Shown here in pieces: positions 48,903 through 60,189 of a stretch of DNA of 64,000 nucleotides. A model generated the notes under the pieces. That model searched no databases. It saw only the letters and a program-made list of their open reading frames with translations, and was not told where the DNA came from. The first letter of the stretch is position 1, and the number at the start of each line of letters is the position of its first letter. A program made the translations under genes and the position numbers. Source of the stretch: Odontocerum albicorne (lineage: Eukaryota > Arthropoda > Insecta > Trichoptera > Odontoceridae); contig OX463856.1 of NCBI GenBank assembly GCA_949825065.1, forward strand, positions 13,267,238-13,331,237, given 5' to 3'.

Positions 48903-49150
48903 CCGTCGTCGTCGTTGCTCGGCCTCTTAGTCGAGGATCCCTTTATCAATTCAGTTGGAAAGCGAAGCTGTGCCGTAGAGTTTTTTTGTTTCTTTTTAAG
49001 TAAGTGAGCCGTTGCTTGCCAGCAAATTACTCACCACTAACAAAGGCCACACCGCTGAACTGGATTCGATGGCACACCAGAGTAAGACAATCAGAGCACA
49101 CCGGTATGTTTTTTTTTTCACTTTTTTTCGAAAGAATAGATATTACTGAG
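48903..49150 (-). mobile_element. SINE-B copy, degraded
   Basis: The tail GTCGTCGTCGTTGCTCGGCC and GAGGATCCCTTTATCAATTC match the 3' part of the copy at 24883-25147, and GAAAGAATAGATATTACTGA (about 49130) matches its mid region. The middle has diverged and the head is missing. Confidence 0.65.
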
Positions 49151-49164
49151 GTCATGGGTAATTC

Positions 49165-49245
49165 AGTTCAGTTCGATCGCACCCTCCACCCACGTTGTTA
49201 TGGGGAACAAAATAAGTTCCCATCCAGCGCGATCTACACTAGTAC
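49165..49245 (+). repeat. Dispersed repeat family C, copy 2 (partial)
   Basis: AATTCAGTTCAGTTCGATCG, GTTATGGGGAACAAAATAAG and TCCCATCCAGCGCGATCTAC correspond to the first half of 11740-11960. Confidence 0.6.
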
Positions 49246-49449
49246 TAATTTCTTCGACATTCTCATATTTTTTTTGGTTAAAAATAAACAGAACATAATC
49301 AAATTAGACCGTAAAAAAATAAAAATTGTATATACTAATTAAAAACAGTAATAATAAGTAATTTATTATTCAATATTATAATGTACGAGTACATACACAC
49401 CATCATGACACTTTCCTGTCGGGGTACGTAGAGAGGACAGATCGTCATA

Positions 49450-50150
49450 CTTTCTAATTTCAACACACGTATTTAGTCTCTTCTACATTCATACAGCTGT
49501 TCATATAACTTTTACGATTTCTATGACTTTCTACGTTTCCTTCTTTCACAATATCATTCACTTGATCCAATCACACTTTCTTTGATCTTCCTGTTACACG
49601 TTTTTCACTCACTTGTGCACTTTACATCTGTTTGGCTAGTTTATCGTTATTTTTCGTTCCACATGTCCAAACCATCTCAGCGTGCTCTTCTCCATTTTAA
49701 TGTTAAGACGTGTTAATTTCAGCCTCATTCGTCCTTATCACTTCATTCCGTATTTTGTCCCATATCTTCACATATCACTCTTGAATTAATGAATTCTTCT
49801 TAAAACACGCATTTTTACAGTATTAATTCGTCTCTATTAATTATTTTTCCATGTCAACGTGGCACTTTCATACATCAAAAGCAGCACTAAAATGCTATTG
49901 GGAACTATTATCTTAGCAGATTTCGATATTGTCCGGTTCGAGTATGTATGTTTTAGTGCCCCATTGACTTAATTTCCTATCACTACACGCTGATCAATAT
50001 CCCTCTTAACACGTCCATTATCTGAGAAAATACTACTCAAATTGCACAATTCCTCAATTTGATAAAATCTTTATTATCCACCCATACGTCGCATTAACTT
50101 TTTCTTTCACACTTTTCTATCAACATTCTCATATCTTTATCTTCGCATCT
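49450..50150 (-). pseudogene. LINE remnant
   Basis: On the minus strand a LVLLLMYESATLTWKN-like motif (about 49890-49840) and a MVWTCGTKN region (about 49680) recall the YGSExWT...GH.ER tail of the LINE family at 23-24 kb. It is heavily degraded. Confidence 0.4.
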
Positions 50151-50683
50151 CCCTCATATTTATTTATATATTTTAATATAGAGTTCTACGAAGTTTAATC
50201 CAAAAGCTTTAATACAATTCAATCTATTCAGAACATAAGTAACATTGACGAATAATTAATTGATCAAATATCAGAGGATATATCCACCAGTGTGCCTGAC
50301 GTGATCGCTAATTTGGACCCGTCTTCAGCGAGGGCTGGATCGGTAAATGTGGAGCATCGAACAGTCAATGTATCATTGAAGCAAACACCAATTTCATGGA
50401 TCACCGAATCCTCGACAAATTGGCAAACATTGGAATTTGCGAAAATAGGTAGGCGGACCAATGGCAGCGTCGATTCATCAAATGAGGCTCGGGCTTATCG
50501 TTCAAAATGTACTCCTTTTTAGAGAGGTATTTTTACGTTCGACCACCATTCACAACGATTTTGTATACTGGAATCGAGCTCCCATAAAGCATGATGAAGA
50601 ATTTCATATTTTATCAAAGGTATAAGTTTTAAATTTGCGGAACTACAAATATTTATATTTATCAAAAATTATATTGATATATG
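50151..50683. other. Unassigned low-repeat stretch, open on both strands
   Basis: 50264-50522 is less AT-rich than its surroundings and open on both strands for 65-76 codons, but no motif is recognised. Confidence 0.35.
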
Positions 50684-50685
50684 AG

Positions 50686-50865
50686 GTGCATGGCCGCATG
50701 ATAACTCACTAGACTCAAGTGCGGAAGGTCACCAGTTTGAACACCGCGCTGTGTTGCACCCTTTGAATAACACAGCCATTTTTCCGTCTTGTATTTTAGG
50801 GTATGATGACACCTATGACTTTGGTCATATCTATTCTTTTAAAAAAGATTCTTTGTTAAAAAAAA
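50686..50865 (+). mobile_element. SINE-B copy, 3'-truncated
   Basis: The head is GTGCATGGCCGCATGATAAC, then AAGTGCGGAAGGTCACCAGT and TTGAACACCGCGCTGTG. The body contains TATGACTTTGGTCATATCTA, the sense form of the same block in the minus copy at 24883-25147. Confidence 0.75.
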
Positions 50866-51499
50866 TTATATCCTTACCATCGAAACTTTGGGCTTGATAT
50901 GTTTAAATTGTATACCTGCTGAAGTGAAACACCTTGCAAATATAACAAAATCACACTCGATCGTTAGTGATTGTCTATCATCATCATCAATATTAACAAC
51001 CGCGGCTTTAACAAAAATTTAATTTTAATTATAATTGTACAAAAATTAACAAAATGAAAACAGCAATCAAACGTCAAAGCGTTTCACATAACAAAAATGA
51101 AAGTCAACAACGAAATTAAAATGAAAAATCAACACTTGAACAAAAAAAAACGCTTATGTACAAAACAAACATATAATATGGCGCAGTACGTCATAAATAA
51201 AATATCTATTGTGATTTTTAATTTAAAAACTGTCCCTATTAATTTGAAATAATTAAATTCATCACTGTTTATTTGAAATAAAAGTAAACATATTTAATAA
51301 AAATAAATATGTCATAAAAATGTTGAACGGGAGTAAATGAGGACTGTTTCACGCTGATGAGATGGTTGTGTCAGTGTTATTCCATTGATTACACTTTATT
51401 AACGAGACACGTGTTTCTACCTCCTGTTAAAGTCTAACTGGTATCATATTTCACTAGAATTATATATGTTGTTTATAGTTAAGGCATTAACGTTGTGGA
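50866..51499. other. No recognised feature
   Basis: Very AT-rich sequence with no coding or repeat signal identified. Confidence 0.4.
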
Positions 51500-51625
51500 G
51501 GTTTAAAGACATTGTAATTTGTTTTTATCAAACACGGTTTATTCCACTTTTTTGTGACGGTATAACCCTACCGGTTTCAAGGCTTTTACCTCATCTTCAG
51601 GGGAGCACAAACAAGACTAAATGCT
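51500..51625 (-). mobile_element. Possible Penelope-like element terminal fragment
   Basis: The minus strand reads CCTGAAGATGAGGTAAAAGC then CTTGAAACCGGTAGGGTTAT and AAGTGGAATAAACCGTGTTT. This CTGAAGATG...CGAAACCGGT...ATAAA arrangement is usual for terminal repeats of Penelope-like elements (from memory). No reverse transcriptase is nearby. Confidence 0.4.
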
Positions 51626-52459
51626 GTTCGAACTGGTACCGATATGCACGCTTCAACGGTTGGGGTCTGAGGGGTGAGGGAGGCATGGGACGATTTCGGC
51701 CAAGTATTCTGAAATGGCTAATCACTGTCACCGTGAAAACCATACTTTTTCTATCGATGATGCCAAATTCTTACATATCAGTAGTAACGGAAAAAAATGG
51801 ACAGATTAGAGGCCCTAGAAATTTCTAAGTCAGTACATCGATCCGAACATCTGTTGAACAGTTATATCCCAAAAATCTCCGCTCTTGGCCGAAATCATGC
51901 AATAAACACACGCACTTTTTGTTTTCAATTCTATTCCTTCAAGATTTAAGTAATGCAAATTAAATGCTTGACTTAATAAGTAAATAGTATAGATTGCTAA
52001 CTGTTAACAACAAATTAATATATATTTCCTGGAAAAGAATGTTCAAAATAATAAAATATTAAAATCAACCATTATCTTCAGAATCATTTAATATTATGTT
52101 GGTCTCGATTTATTCTACATTTTTATACAGGATAAAGTCAGATCTCAGTGTTGATTTCTAGTTGTAATTTTTTGTTAAAAAAATATAATTTGATTGTTAA
52201 AATTAGTAAATAAATTAAAATAAAATGTATGTGATTTTAACTACCCCATCGGGTACGTCTCTGCTCGTGTCTGTTGCTAATTAACCTTTCTGCTGAGATA
52301 TTCAGTAAACATAACGTGTTCGAAATAATCATATTTTTTTCAACGTTTGTTTCTTTTACTAATAATTTTTCTACAAAATACTACATTCTGTCATTCGTAC
52401 GGTACTCTTCAACATAACTTAATTAGTAACACAGATATTTTAAAGAACATGGTCAACAC
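51626..52459. other. No recognised feature
   Basis: A moderately GC-rich stretch to about 51830, then AT-rich; no family match. Confidence 0.4.
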
Positions 52460-52665
52460 GGCTCCGTGGGCTAGTTAGTAAGACGTCTGGTTTACGACCC
52501 GGAAGTCGTAGGTTCGATTCCCGCTGAAACTCAATTTAAAAAGAAAGTTTTCAGTCTAGTTTTCACTTAATACCTCATAAACATCTTTCTGGTTGATCGG
52601 AGAAGATCGTCGCAAGACAGTAGTCCCTTAATGTTGTGCTGTATACAAAGAAAGCGTTATAGAGT
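52460..52665 (+). mobile_element. SINE-A copy with intact box A and box B
   Basis: The head is GGCTCCGTGGGCTAGTTAGT, AAGACGTCTGG; box B is GGTTCGATTCCCGCTG; the body is TTTTCACTTAATACCTCATA and AACATCTTTCTGGTTGATCG. This copy has the cleanest promoter boxes in the window. Confidence 0.8.
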
Positions 52666-52850
52666 TTTCTCTAGGGCGCTAGTAAAGCTGCCAGACGCGA
52701 ATTGTTGAATATTAGTAAGTCCCAAGTTAGAATGCCCTTGAGGAAAGTTTACTTTCTTAATTGGCACTAGATAAAATTTTCCATTGAATTGAATTCAATC
52801 TTTAAATATGGAATTGTACGCTTTAAATATGGAATTTTCCTATTAAAAAT

Positions 52851-53045
52851 ACCTCCGTGGCCTATTTGTAAAGATGCCTGTTTTCTAGCCCGGAGGTTAA
52901 AGGTTCGATTTCATTAAGTGTCGCAATCTGGTTTTCACTGTCCAGCCCTTTTAAACATATTAAATTGGTTAGAAGAGATTTCCACACGGCAATTAATCTG
53001 TCAGATTATACTGTACATGTACAATGAGAGTGTAATATAATAAAA
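52851..53045 (+). mobile_element. SINE-A copy
   Basis: The head is ACCTCCGTGGCCTATTTGTA, box B AAAGGTTCGATTTCATT, then CGCAATCTGGTTTTCACTGT, AGAAGAGATTTCCACACGGC, ending TGAGAGTGTAATATAATA. Confidence 0.8.
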
Positions 53046-53265
53046 AGCACTGGAGTAGGTACATGACTCACAGTTCGCTATCGTATGTATTGCAATTATG
53101 CAGAACGTAAAGCGGCATAAAAACTCTAGCTGGAAAAAAATACAAGCAAATAAATATTTCAACTAGGTTAGGACAGTTTATTTGGGTATCATTACTTATT
53201 TAATCTGAAATAATCATCCGTTCCCTAGAGGGTAAGACATATGTCTTCCATCATTCCTAGTCTTG

Positions 53266-53355
53266 TTTTACATATTTTTGGTTGGTTGGAAGAGATTGCC
53301 GTATGGAAATATACCTGACAGGTTGAACTGTACAATAAAAGTTTTATATAATAAA
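53266..53355 (+). mobile_element. SINE-A 3' fragment
   Basis: TTTTGGTTGGTTGGAAGAGA, TTGCCGTATGGAAATATACC, TGACAGGTTGAACTGTACAA match the body and tail only. Confidence 0.65.
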
Positions 53356-54110
53356 TATAAAACCATGTATCATCATGTAATAACATGTATCTCTCATCAT
53401 GTGTACATCTCAAGCAGGATTATTTCTACTGAAAATAAATGTTGAGTAGATTTATGAATTTGTGTGATAAAACGTCATTTAATTTCCATACTTCACTTTA
53501 CATTAATTTATGTGAATATTTTAATTATATATTAATGTTAAAAAAAAAAACAAAGCGCTCTTTAGTTGATATTGATAGAGTTAAAAAAAATCGTATCTGA
53601 ATTGAATATATGGACATGCTGAAGTGCCCAGTAATCGAGCCTTCAGGTTAAGAATTACTGAAGTAGGTAAGTAACTCCTTAAACTCGAAATTCGAATCCA
53701 CTTTTATTGACCGATTAAAAATATAAAATAAATATAAGTTGAGTGTAAAAACAGCGCCCATTTAATTTGATATTTCCCCGCATCTGCATATATTCAGAAA
53801 AAAAAACATACTTTGGAAGAAAACCGACTAAAACTGATCAAGGGATGCCAAACTACCAAGAAACCCTTGTAGCTCTTTCGACATGTGACAGTAATATTCG
53901 GTTTTAGGTGTAGTGGAGTGTTCATATAACATCATAAATTTTGATAAGACCTCCTCCGATAAGAAAGAGTTATCTTCTAGCCACCTATATCTTTGACACT
54001 AAGATGCAGACCATTTACATGCCACAGGATTACCAACGAGGAAAGCCCTATCATAATATCCCCTTCCCCTATTAGATCGATTTAGAACAGTTTATTAGAT
54101 TTTAGGGAAA
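53356..54110. other. No recognised feature
   Basis: AT-rich intergenic sequence. Confidence 0.4.
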
Positions 54111-54508
54111 TGTCCCTTAAAGGTATATGATGATTATGATTGTTGATAAATAATAAAACACGTTAGATCGCAATGCGGAAGGAGAGTGAATGGTTTATTT
54201 TGATAATACGTAGGTATTTATAACATTTCAGAATGAGCGCGGGAGTGCGCTCGCGATATGCTTCTATCTCGCTTCTGTGAATGCAGAAATCGTCAATTGT
54301 AGTATTGTAGGTAACAATCTATTTACGGAACCGGCGAGACAGCGTGGTGCGTTCTCTCTCTAGTATGTAGTGCGGTCCGCTCGCTACGAGATGACTGGCC
54401 GGCGGGTGACCTTTGGACTTGAATGGCCGGCGTATGAACTTCGGACTGTTTATTTAAATTTGTCGAGGAATGCGAATCTCATCGGTCATTGACCGTATTT
54501 ATGCGACA
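54111..54508. mobile_element. Solo-LTR-like dispersed repeat, copy 2
   Basis: This segment is homologous to 2178-2553. It begins TGTCCCTTAAAGG, has GATTGTTGATAAATAATAAA, GAGCGCGGGAGTGCGCTCGC, and ends near TTATGCGACA. No internal retroelement ORF and no flanking duplication were seen. Confidence 0.45.
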
Positions 54509-54618
54509 ATATTCCGCGACGACCGTGGATCCCTACAAGATGAAGAAGAAATTTACTTCAAAGTTCTACTTCTCTCCGAAGAAACATCTTTCAGATACAG
54601 AAACGAAAAATACAATAG

Positions 54619-54801
54619 TTATTTCCTATTTAGGTATTTGAATATATTGAGACTAAGTTTAAAATCGACCCGTTCGCGACACTTAAGTAGACTTTTTAGA
54701 AGCTGACTAACATGACAATATTTAGGACTATCATACATCAGCCTAGCAACTGCATTGAAAACAGACTGTAGTCTAGAAATTTGCGGATAACAGTAATACA
54801 C
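54619..54801 (-). pseudogene. LINE reverse-transcriptase C-terminal fragment
   Basis: The frame reads ISRLQSVFNAVARLMYDSPK, YCHVSQLLKSLL and ERVDFKLSLNIFKYLN. This matches the L..LQRVxNAAARL....HVTPLLKxLHWLPVxxRIDFK region shared by CR1/Jockey-like LINEs. Confidence 0.75.
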
Positions 54802-54894
54802 GTTTGGCAGTTTAGATAATTGTTACCAGACAAATTGTTTAACTAAACTGATATACCTTTTTTTGGAACTACACATAGGGAACAGAATTTGAAG

Positions 54895-55013
54895 CCCCCG
54901 GGCGGAAGATTATACATAGTCTTTCCAACTAGACCACCAAGGTCGTAGAATCCGAATTCCCCCGGCGTAAGACCACAGTCTTGCCCACTAGGCCACTAAG
55001 GTCGTCTTGTTGA
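54895..55013 (-). mobile_element. Two adjacent SINE-A-like head fragments
   Basis: GACCTTAGTGGCCTAGTGGG (reverse of about 55005) and GACCTTGGTGGTCTAGTTGG (reverse of about 54945) are two box A regions in tandem, each followed by a short CGGGGG/CCGGGGG segment. Confidence 0.55.
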
Positions 55014-55019
55014 TAATTG

Positions 55020-56256
55020 TTTTTTATTTATTAATTATTACACATGACAAGAAATATACATAGTTTGTGAAAAAAACCACAGGTTATTTAATTTGGACAT
55101 ACAATTTTAATGGATCTGGGTTTGTTGCCTTTCATTTGTCATATCCCTAGTAAATTAGGCTTTTGCCTGTATCTCACTGAGGATATTTAGCATGAAAAAA
55201 TAAATCGATACTTCTTTCCGATTTTTGATTACACAAAAACAAAACCCCGTTGCACGTTCTCATCAACCTGACAAACAGTGACACGCAATTACAAGTGGAA
55301 ACATCATGCGAAATTAAACTCCTCACACATCATCACTCCAGAAAGACCAAAAATATTCATCCCACAATATACCGCACACAATAATAAGAATAAAAATAAA
55401 ACACAAAAGCAACAAAATTTAAAACAACAAGAAGAAACCCACACTCACGAGCCCACACAAATCTTTTCCACACGTCATTCATCCTGAAAGCCCAAGTACT
55501 CAAAATCCTGTCGCAATAACAACCACGCTCCGATCGACTGTCTAAATGGTTTTTCTACCTTTACCTTTATTGAATTCGGCACGCCATTGTATGTCTTGGG
55601 AGCCAAATAAGCATATTGCCTTTGGGCCAAAGAGGTTTTAACTCTAGGGATGGTGAACATTTCATTAGTTGCCATGCGTGTCATGTGTCTCCACTGAGTC
55701 TGCATCTTCCCTTCCTCTCGATGGTAGTGCCAGAGAATGGATTTGAGATGCAAATTGGCTATGTTCAGGACCTGATACTCTCTGAAAAGCTCCGCCGTGG
55801 GATACCGAGCAGGAAGTTTATTAATTATTTTCACAATAAATTTTTGGGAAACCTGCAATATGTGTTTTTGGGTTAAGGTGCATCCCCCCAAACTGATATA
55901 CCGTAAGAAAGTGCTGACTGACATAAAGCGAAGTATATACTTTTAAAAATATTTTCACTTAGCACATTTCGAATCATACGGAATATGTATCCTAGTTTTC
56001 TGATTTTTGTGCTCCAAGTGTTAATATGGACCTCCCAACGAAAAAACTGTTCAACATAAACTCCAATGTACTTTATACTATCAACCCTTTCCAAAGAAAC
56101 ACAACTACAGTCAGTCATGGGTGAACAAGTGTGCAGTGTTATGTATTTATTTGTAGGTGCTTGAGTTCTTGTAGATATGCTAAATGTGATGTATTTAGTT
56201 TTTTCGGAATTCGGAGTCAATAAATTTGAGTCCATCCATTCGTTAACTACACGCAA
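55020..56256 (-). pseudogene. LINE (family L1x) 3' half: RT tail plus 3' UTR
   Basis: Frame 56256-55873 reads MRVVNEWMDSNLLTPNSEKT, KYITFSISTRT, VDSIKYIGVYV, IRKLGYIFRMIRNVLSENIF and LSYGISVWGDAP, the palm/thumb region of a LINE reverse transcriptase. One frameshift (about 55880-55920) leads to QKFIVKIINKLPARYPTAEL ... FEYLGFQDE and a stop at 55475. The 3' UTR runs to about 55020 and is shared with copies at 6985-7345 and 63575-64000. The N-terminal part is missing. Confidence 0.82.
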
Positions 56257-56310
56257 TTCTTCGTTAGCCTTTGAGAATACATCATCCCATGTTCGGCCCT
56301 CGAATAGAAG

Positions 56311-56523
56311 ATTGTATTGTATTGTATTACACTTTCGTTGTACAGCCTGGGAGACTTATTGTCATGTGGAAATCTCTTTCAAACAATCAGCAATATGTTA
56401 AAGAGGTTCTTAGTGAAAAACAAGACTGGAATATATTTTTTAATCTGGGTTTCAACCGCGTTGGAAGACAGGACCTCCGCGTTGGAAGACAGGGCGTCTT
56501 ACCAACTAGACTACAGAAGTCAT
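56311..56523 (-). mobile_element. SINE-A copy with short internal duplication
   Basis: On the minus strand the copy runs from TGACTTCTGTAGTCTAGTTG through GTTGAAACCCAGATT to the tail ATACAATACAATACAA. The anticodon-arm region GTCTTCCAACGCGGAGGTCC TGTCTTCCAACGCGG is duplicated in tandem. Confidence 0.78.
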
Positions 56524-56948
56524 AGTTTTATTGATATTGAGAGTGCTTTACATTTTTATTATTATTATTTTCTTTACACTGCATTCTAGACACTATCTCA
56601 CAGCATTTTTCAACTACTTTTAGATTAAAATATATTCTGCTTCATACATTTGCCATTTTGTTAAATCGGACGAAATTTGATTTTCAATCGAGGATCCTCG
56701 AGTTATCGTTAAATAAAACGACATAATGAGAATATCTTCAATCACGTGTTGACAATTTTCCACAAAATTTGAAGATTTTTTACTGAGATTAAAATTGCTT
56801 AACTATTTTAAGAATATGAAAATCTATATGGACCAATAAAATTTTATTAAGATACTTTATGGTCTGGGAAATTTTGGTTTGGACGATGGTCTGTGAAATT
56901 TCACTATTTCAGCAATCTTTCATATCATAATACGTTGGTCTTTCATAA
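56524..56948. other. No recognised feature
   Basis: AT-rich sequence. Confidence 0.4.
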
Positions 56949-57095
56949 TCAAAGCCTTGATTTGATCGTTATCAGTGGTAAACAGCCTTCCATCGAGCGA
57001 ACACCATCGTTGAGTGTCGCATCACCATTACGAAATTTTTCAAACCACATTTGATAGACACGATCGCTTATTACATCACAGCTAAATATTTTATA
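56949..57095 (-). pseudogene. Mariner transposase fragment
   Basis: The frame reads FSCDVISDRVYQMWFEKFRN, GDATLNDGVRS, resembling the second helix-turn-helix of mariner transposases (ISDRVCQxWFxKFRNGDFDLxDxxRSGRP). It is short and isolated; no ends were found. Confidence 0.6.
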
Positions 57096-57600
57096 TATAT
57101 TTTTGTTGGTTTCTGTCGTTTTTTTCATTTTAAGTAGTAAAAATGTATCAAACACCAAAAAAATGTATTCCATCTTCAAAATGAGAACTTCTGAAGCAAT
57201 TTGGTTAAACAGTGGTCGTAAGAATGCATTAACCATATTGCCTTTCATGATAATATACATTTGTCACGTTTGAAATAAAATTAGGAAAGAAAACTTGATC
57301 CTTACGAAATGTATCCGAGAAATACGAAGACTTCCTGGAAAACATATTGTATTATGTTTCTTAATTTCACGATTCTTAAAGAGGCTTCTTACGTTGAGAC
57401 ATTATTTGTTTGCTACTTTATTAAACAGATATTTCGGATTAATGGCGAAGTGGTAGTTTCTTACGACCAACTATACAATTATATTTAAAAGTTTTGAGTT
57501 CAATATTAACATTTTTGATTTAGAGGAAAAAAAATATACACCTTGTGAGAGATGCTAAGATGGATTGTATAGCGCTTTTGTTGTATTCAATACGACTGGA

Positions 57601-57697
57601 CTGTAAAACTTTTTGATTAAATTGAGTTCCAACGGGAGTCGAACACGTAACTCCTGTGTTGGAAAACAGTCATCTTAACAATTAGGCGACGTAGGTA
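57601..57697 (-). mobile_element. SINE-A head copy
   Basis: On the minus strand CTACGTCGCCTAATTGTTAA, GATGACTGTTTTCC, GGAGTTACGTGTTCGACTCC, CGTTGGAACTCAATTTAATC give box A, box B and the head/body junction. Confidence 0.75.
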
Positions 57698-58012
57698 GTA
57701 TCTTCAACCAATAAACGACGCTTCAAAAATACATAATATCTAAATAAAAAGTCTTTGGGACAAAATACAGAATCAGATTATTTTAGAGTTTTTTTTGGTT
57801 AACGTCAATAATTTGACTCGAAATCCTCAATTCTAGTGTAAAATTGCATCCTCATGCACTACGAAATATGTTTAGGTCGGAGATTTATGCCAGGCAGCTA
57901 TTTAGTATAATTTCAACACATTTAATATAAAAATGTTTGATCCCACAAAAACCAAATCAAATACACTAGGTTCACTTCTACTGATTTTTTTCAATAAAAT
58001 TGTTAATGTCAC
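57698..58012. other. No recognised feature
   Basis: AT-rich sequence. Confidence 0.4.
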
Positions 58013-58425
58013 ATTCTACCCCAATTATCCGACCTAAACGGAATCGCGGGAAAATTGAATAACCGAGATTGACGAATAATCTGGAACTGCGGGAAACAAG
58101 TTATTTAACTGAAAATATGTTTCGTTACTTGGAAATATCTGTTTACTTAGCAGAACTATATTTTCACACAGTATATCATGTAAATAATATACAAAAAGCT
58201 CCAAAAATAATATTGACTTAAAATAAATGTAAAAACAACAAAAATAGATACAGAACAGTTTAAATTATATAAAAAAAATAATTGAAAAATTATTATCGTA
58301 CATACTCGTATACTATAATATATAATACAATAGTTACGAAATATATTCTTTAAATCGGCATGTAATATATGATAATTTTTTTAACTTTTTGATTATTGTC
58401 CGATAATTGGGTGTTTACTCTATGT
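58013..58425. mobile_element. pogo/Tigger-like miniature element
   Basis: The left end is CATTCTACCCCAATTATCCG followed by ACCTAAACGGAATCGCGGGA; the right end, reverse complemented, is CATAGAGTAAACACCCAATT ATCGGACAA. The CCCAATTATCCGACC motif with nearby CGGGA/GAATAATCTGG repeats is typical of pogo/Tigger miniatures in insects. No transposase lies inside. Confidence 0.5.
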
Positions 58426-58430
58426 CCTCC

Positions 58431-58899
58431 TGTAATAAACATTTTTTTGGACACGATGTTCTTAAATTTGTGTTATAATACAAATTGTTGGACAACGTGT
58501 GATTTCGTAATTATGTGTGAGGATGTGAACGTTTCAACTTAGTATTTTAATATATAATAAGGAAAAATGAAATTTGTTGAGTGATGAAATGATATCCCTT
58601 CGTTCGATTACCACGTTGTACTACTACGTTTGAAGAAACTCATTTTTTCAAATTAGTTACTAGTCTTGAAAACTAATCTGAAAAAATGAGCTTCTTCAAA
58701 CGTAGTAGTACAACGTGGTAATCGAACGAAGGGATATCATTTCATCACTCAACAAATTTCATTTTTCCTTATTATATATTAAAATACTAAGTTGAAACGT
58801 TCACATCCTCACACATAATTACGAAATCATACGTTGTCCAACAATTTTTATTATAACACAAATTTAAGAACATCGTGTCCAAAAAATTTTTTTATTACA
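58431..58899. repeat. 469-bp near-perfect palindrome (228-bp arms, 12-bp loop)
   Basis: The left arm 58431-58658 and right arm 58671-58899 are inverted copies: TGGACACGATGTTCTTAAAT, GGATGTGAACGTTTCAACTT, AATGATATCCCTTCGTTCGA and TACCACGTTGTACTACTACG all have their complements in mirror positions. The loop is ACTAGTCTTGAA. Differences are few and mostly near the outer ends (a small insertion and some substitutions). There is no target duplication and no ORF. A foldback transposon or a recent inverted duplication are both possible; transcribed, it would form a long hairpin. Confidence 0.95.
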
Positions 58900-59728
58900 T
58901 TCTCAATATTCAGTTAGTAATTTGTATGCCAAATTGAGGACTTTCAAAAGCCTTTTGCTTTTTAAAAAGCTCGCTATCTTATTTTTTTTAGTATTATAAA
59001 AGAATATCGTTTAAAGTAGTTAAATAAAAACTTAAAAATAGCTTTCCCATACTTAAACAGTATAATCCCAATAAAGTCGAGTTGTTTAAATTGGAAAAGA
59101 TTTAAAGATCCCCTTGAAATAGTTATACAGTCTAAGATCTGGGATACTCGTACTAGGCATACAGGGTAGATACATTACTTCGGTCTGGGAGGTTGTGACA
59201 CTTAACCGAATCGGTGAGTAGTGAATTAGGAAAAGTTCAAATTTAAAAAAATATTTACAAAGACCATTTTTTTTAAATTTGCGCTGTCGTACCAATGGTT
59301 ATATTTTGTAATACTCGTATTTATTTATATATTTTTTTGTATTAACAAGACATGAATAATATACTCGTAAATGTATAGATATAATGAAGTCGAATTGAAT
59401 TATTTTATTGCAATAGATTCACAAGACTTATCATCATCATCACTATCTTGCCATAGCCTTATTGAGGTAGGCATAGAGAGCACATCTACACTTTATTCAA
59501 CTCGGCACACATCTTTCGCTTATGATATATCAACACAACTTTCCATGCAATCTTCCTTATAATAAAGACATTTCTATCCAATCTCTTTCAGAATTTAATT
59601 TATTTGGTTATGCAAAGTTTTTCTAGTTTTTTTCAAACTTTTCATACCTTTTAGACTATTTATACGGGTTTATTTTGTAAATCTTTAACAATTCATTATT
59701 TTTACGTAGCCAATCCATCACAATGCTT
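58900..59728. other. No recognised feature
   Basis: AT-rich; an open frame at 59086-59295 (minus) has no family resemblance. Confidence 0.4.
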
Positions 59729-60080
59729 TTTTCTCCAACTTCAGCACTACAATCCACATTCTTTCGTAAAGTTGTCATTCTTTATTCTCTTTCATATTAG
59801 GTTTTCTCCAACTTTAGCACTACAATCCACATTCTTTCCTAAAATCGTCATTCTTTTTTCTCTCTCATATTATTTTTTCTCCAACTTCAGCACTACGATC
59901 CACATTCCTTCCTTAAGTCATCATTCCCTTTTCTGTCTCATATTATTTTTTCTCCAACTTCAGCACTACGATCCACATTCTTTCCTAAAGTCATCATTCC
60001 CTTTTCTCTCTCATATTTTTTTTCTCCAGCTTCAGCACTACAATCTACATTCTTTCCTAAAATCATCATTATTTTTTCCG
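59729..60080. repeat. 73-bp tandem repeat, about 5 copies
   Basis: TTTCTCCAACTTCAGCACTA recurs at about 59730, 59803, 59876, 59948 and 60020, each followed by AATCCACATTCTTTCCTAAA and a C/T-rich stretch. The plus-strand open frame across it (FSLSYYFFSNFSTT...) reflects the repeat. Confidence 0.9.
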
Positions 60081-60189
60081 TTTTATATCATTTTTACACA
60101 CATTCTTCGCAACACTCCCATTTTTACCCCATTTCTCTTACTTTTATCTCTTTTTTGTCGTCTCCTAGTTAAGCGCACATATTCTTATG

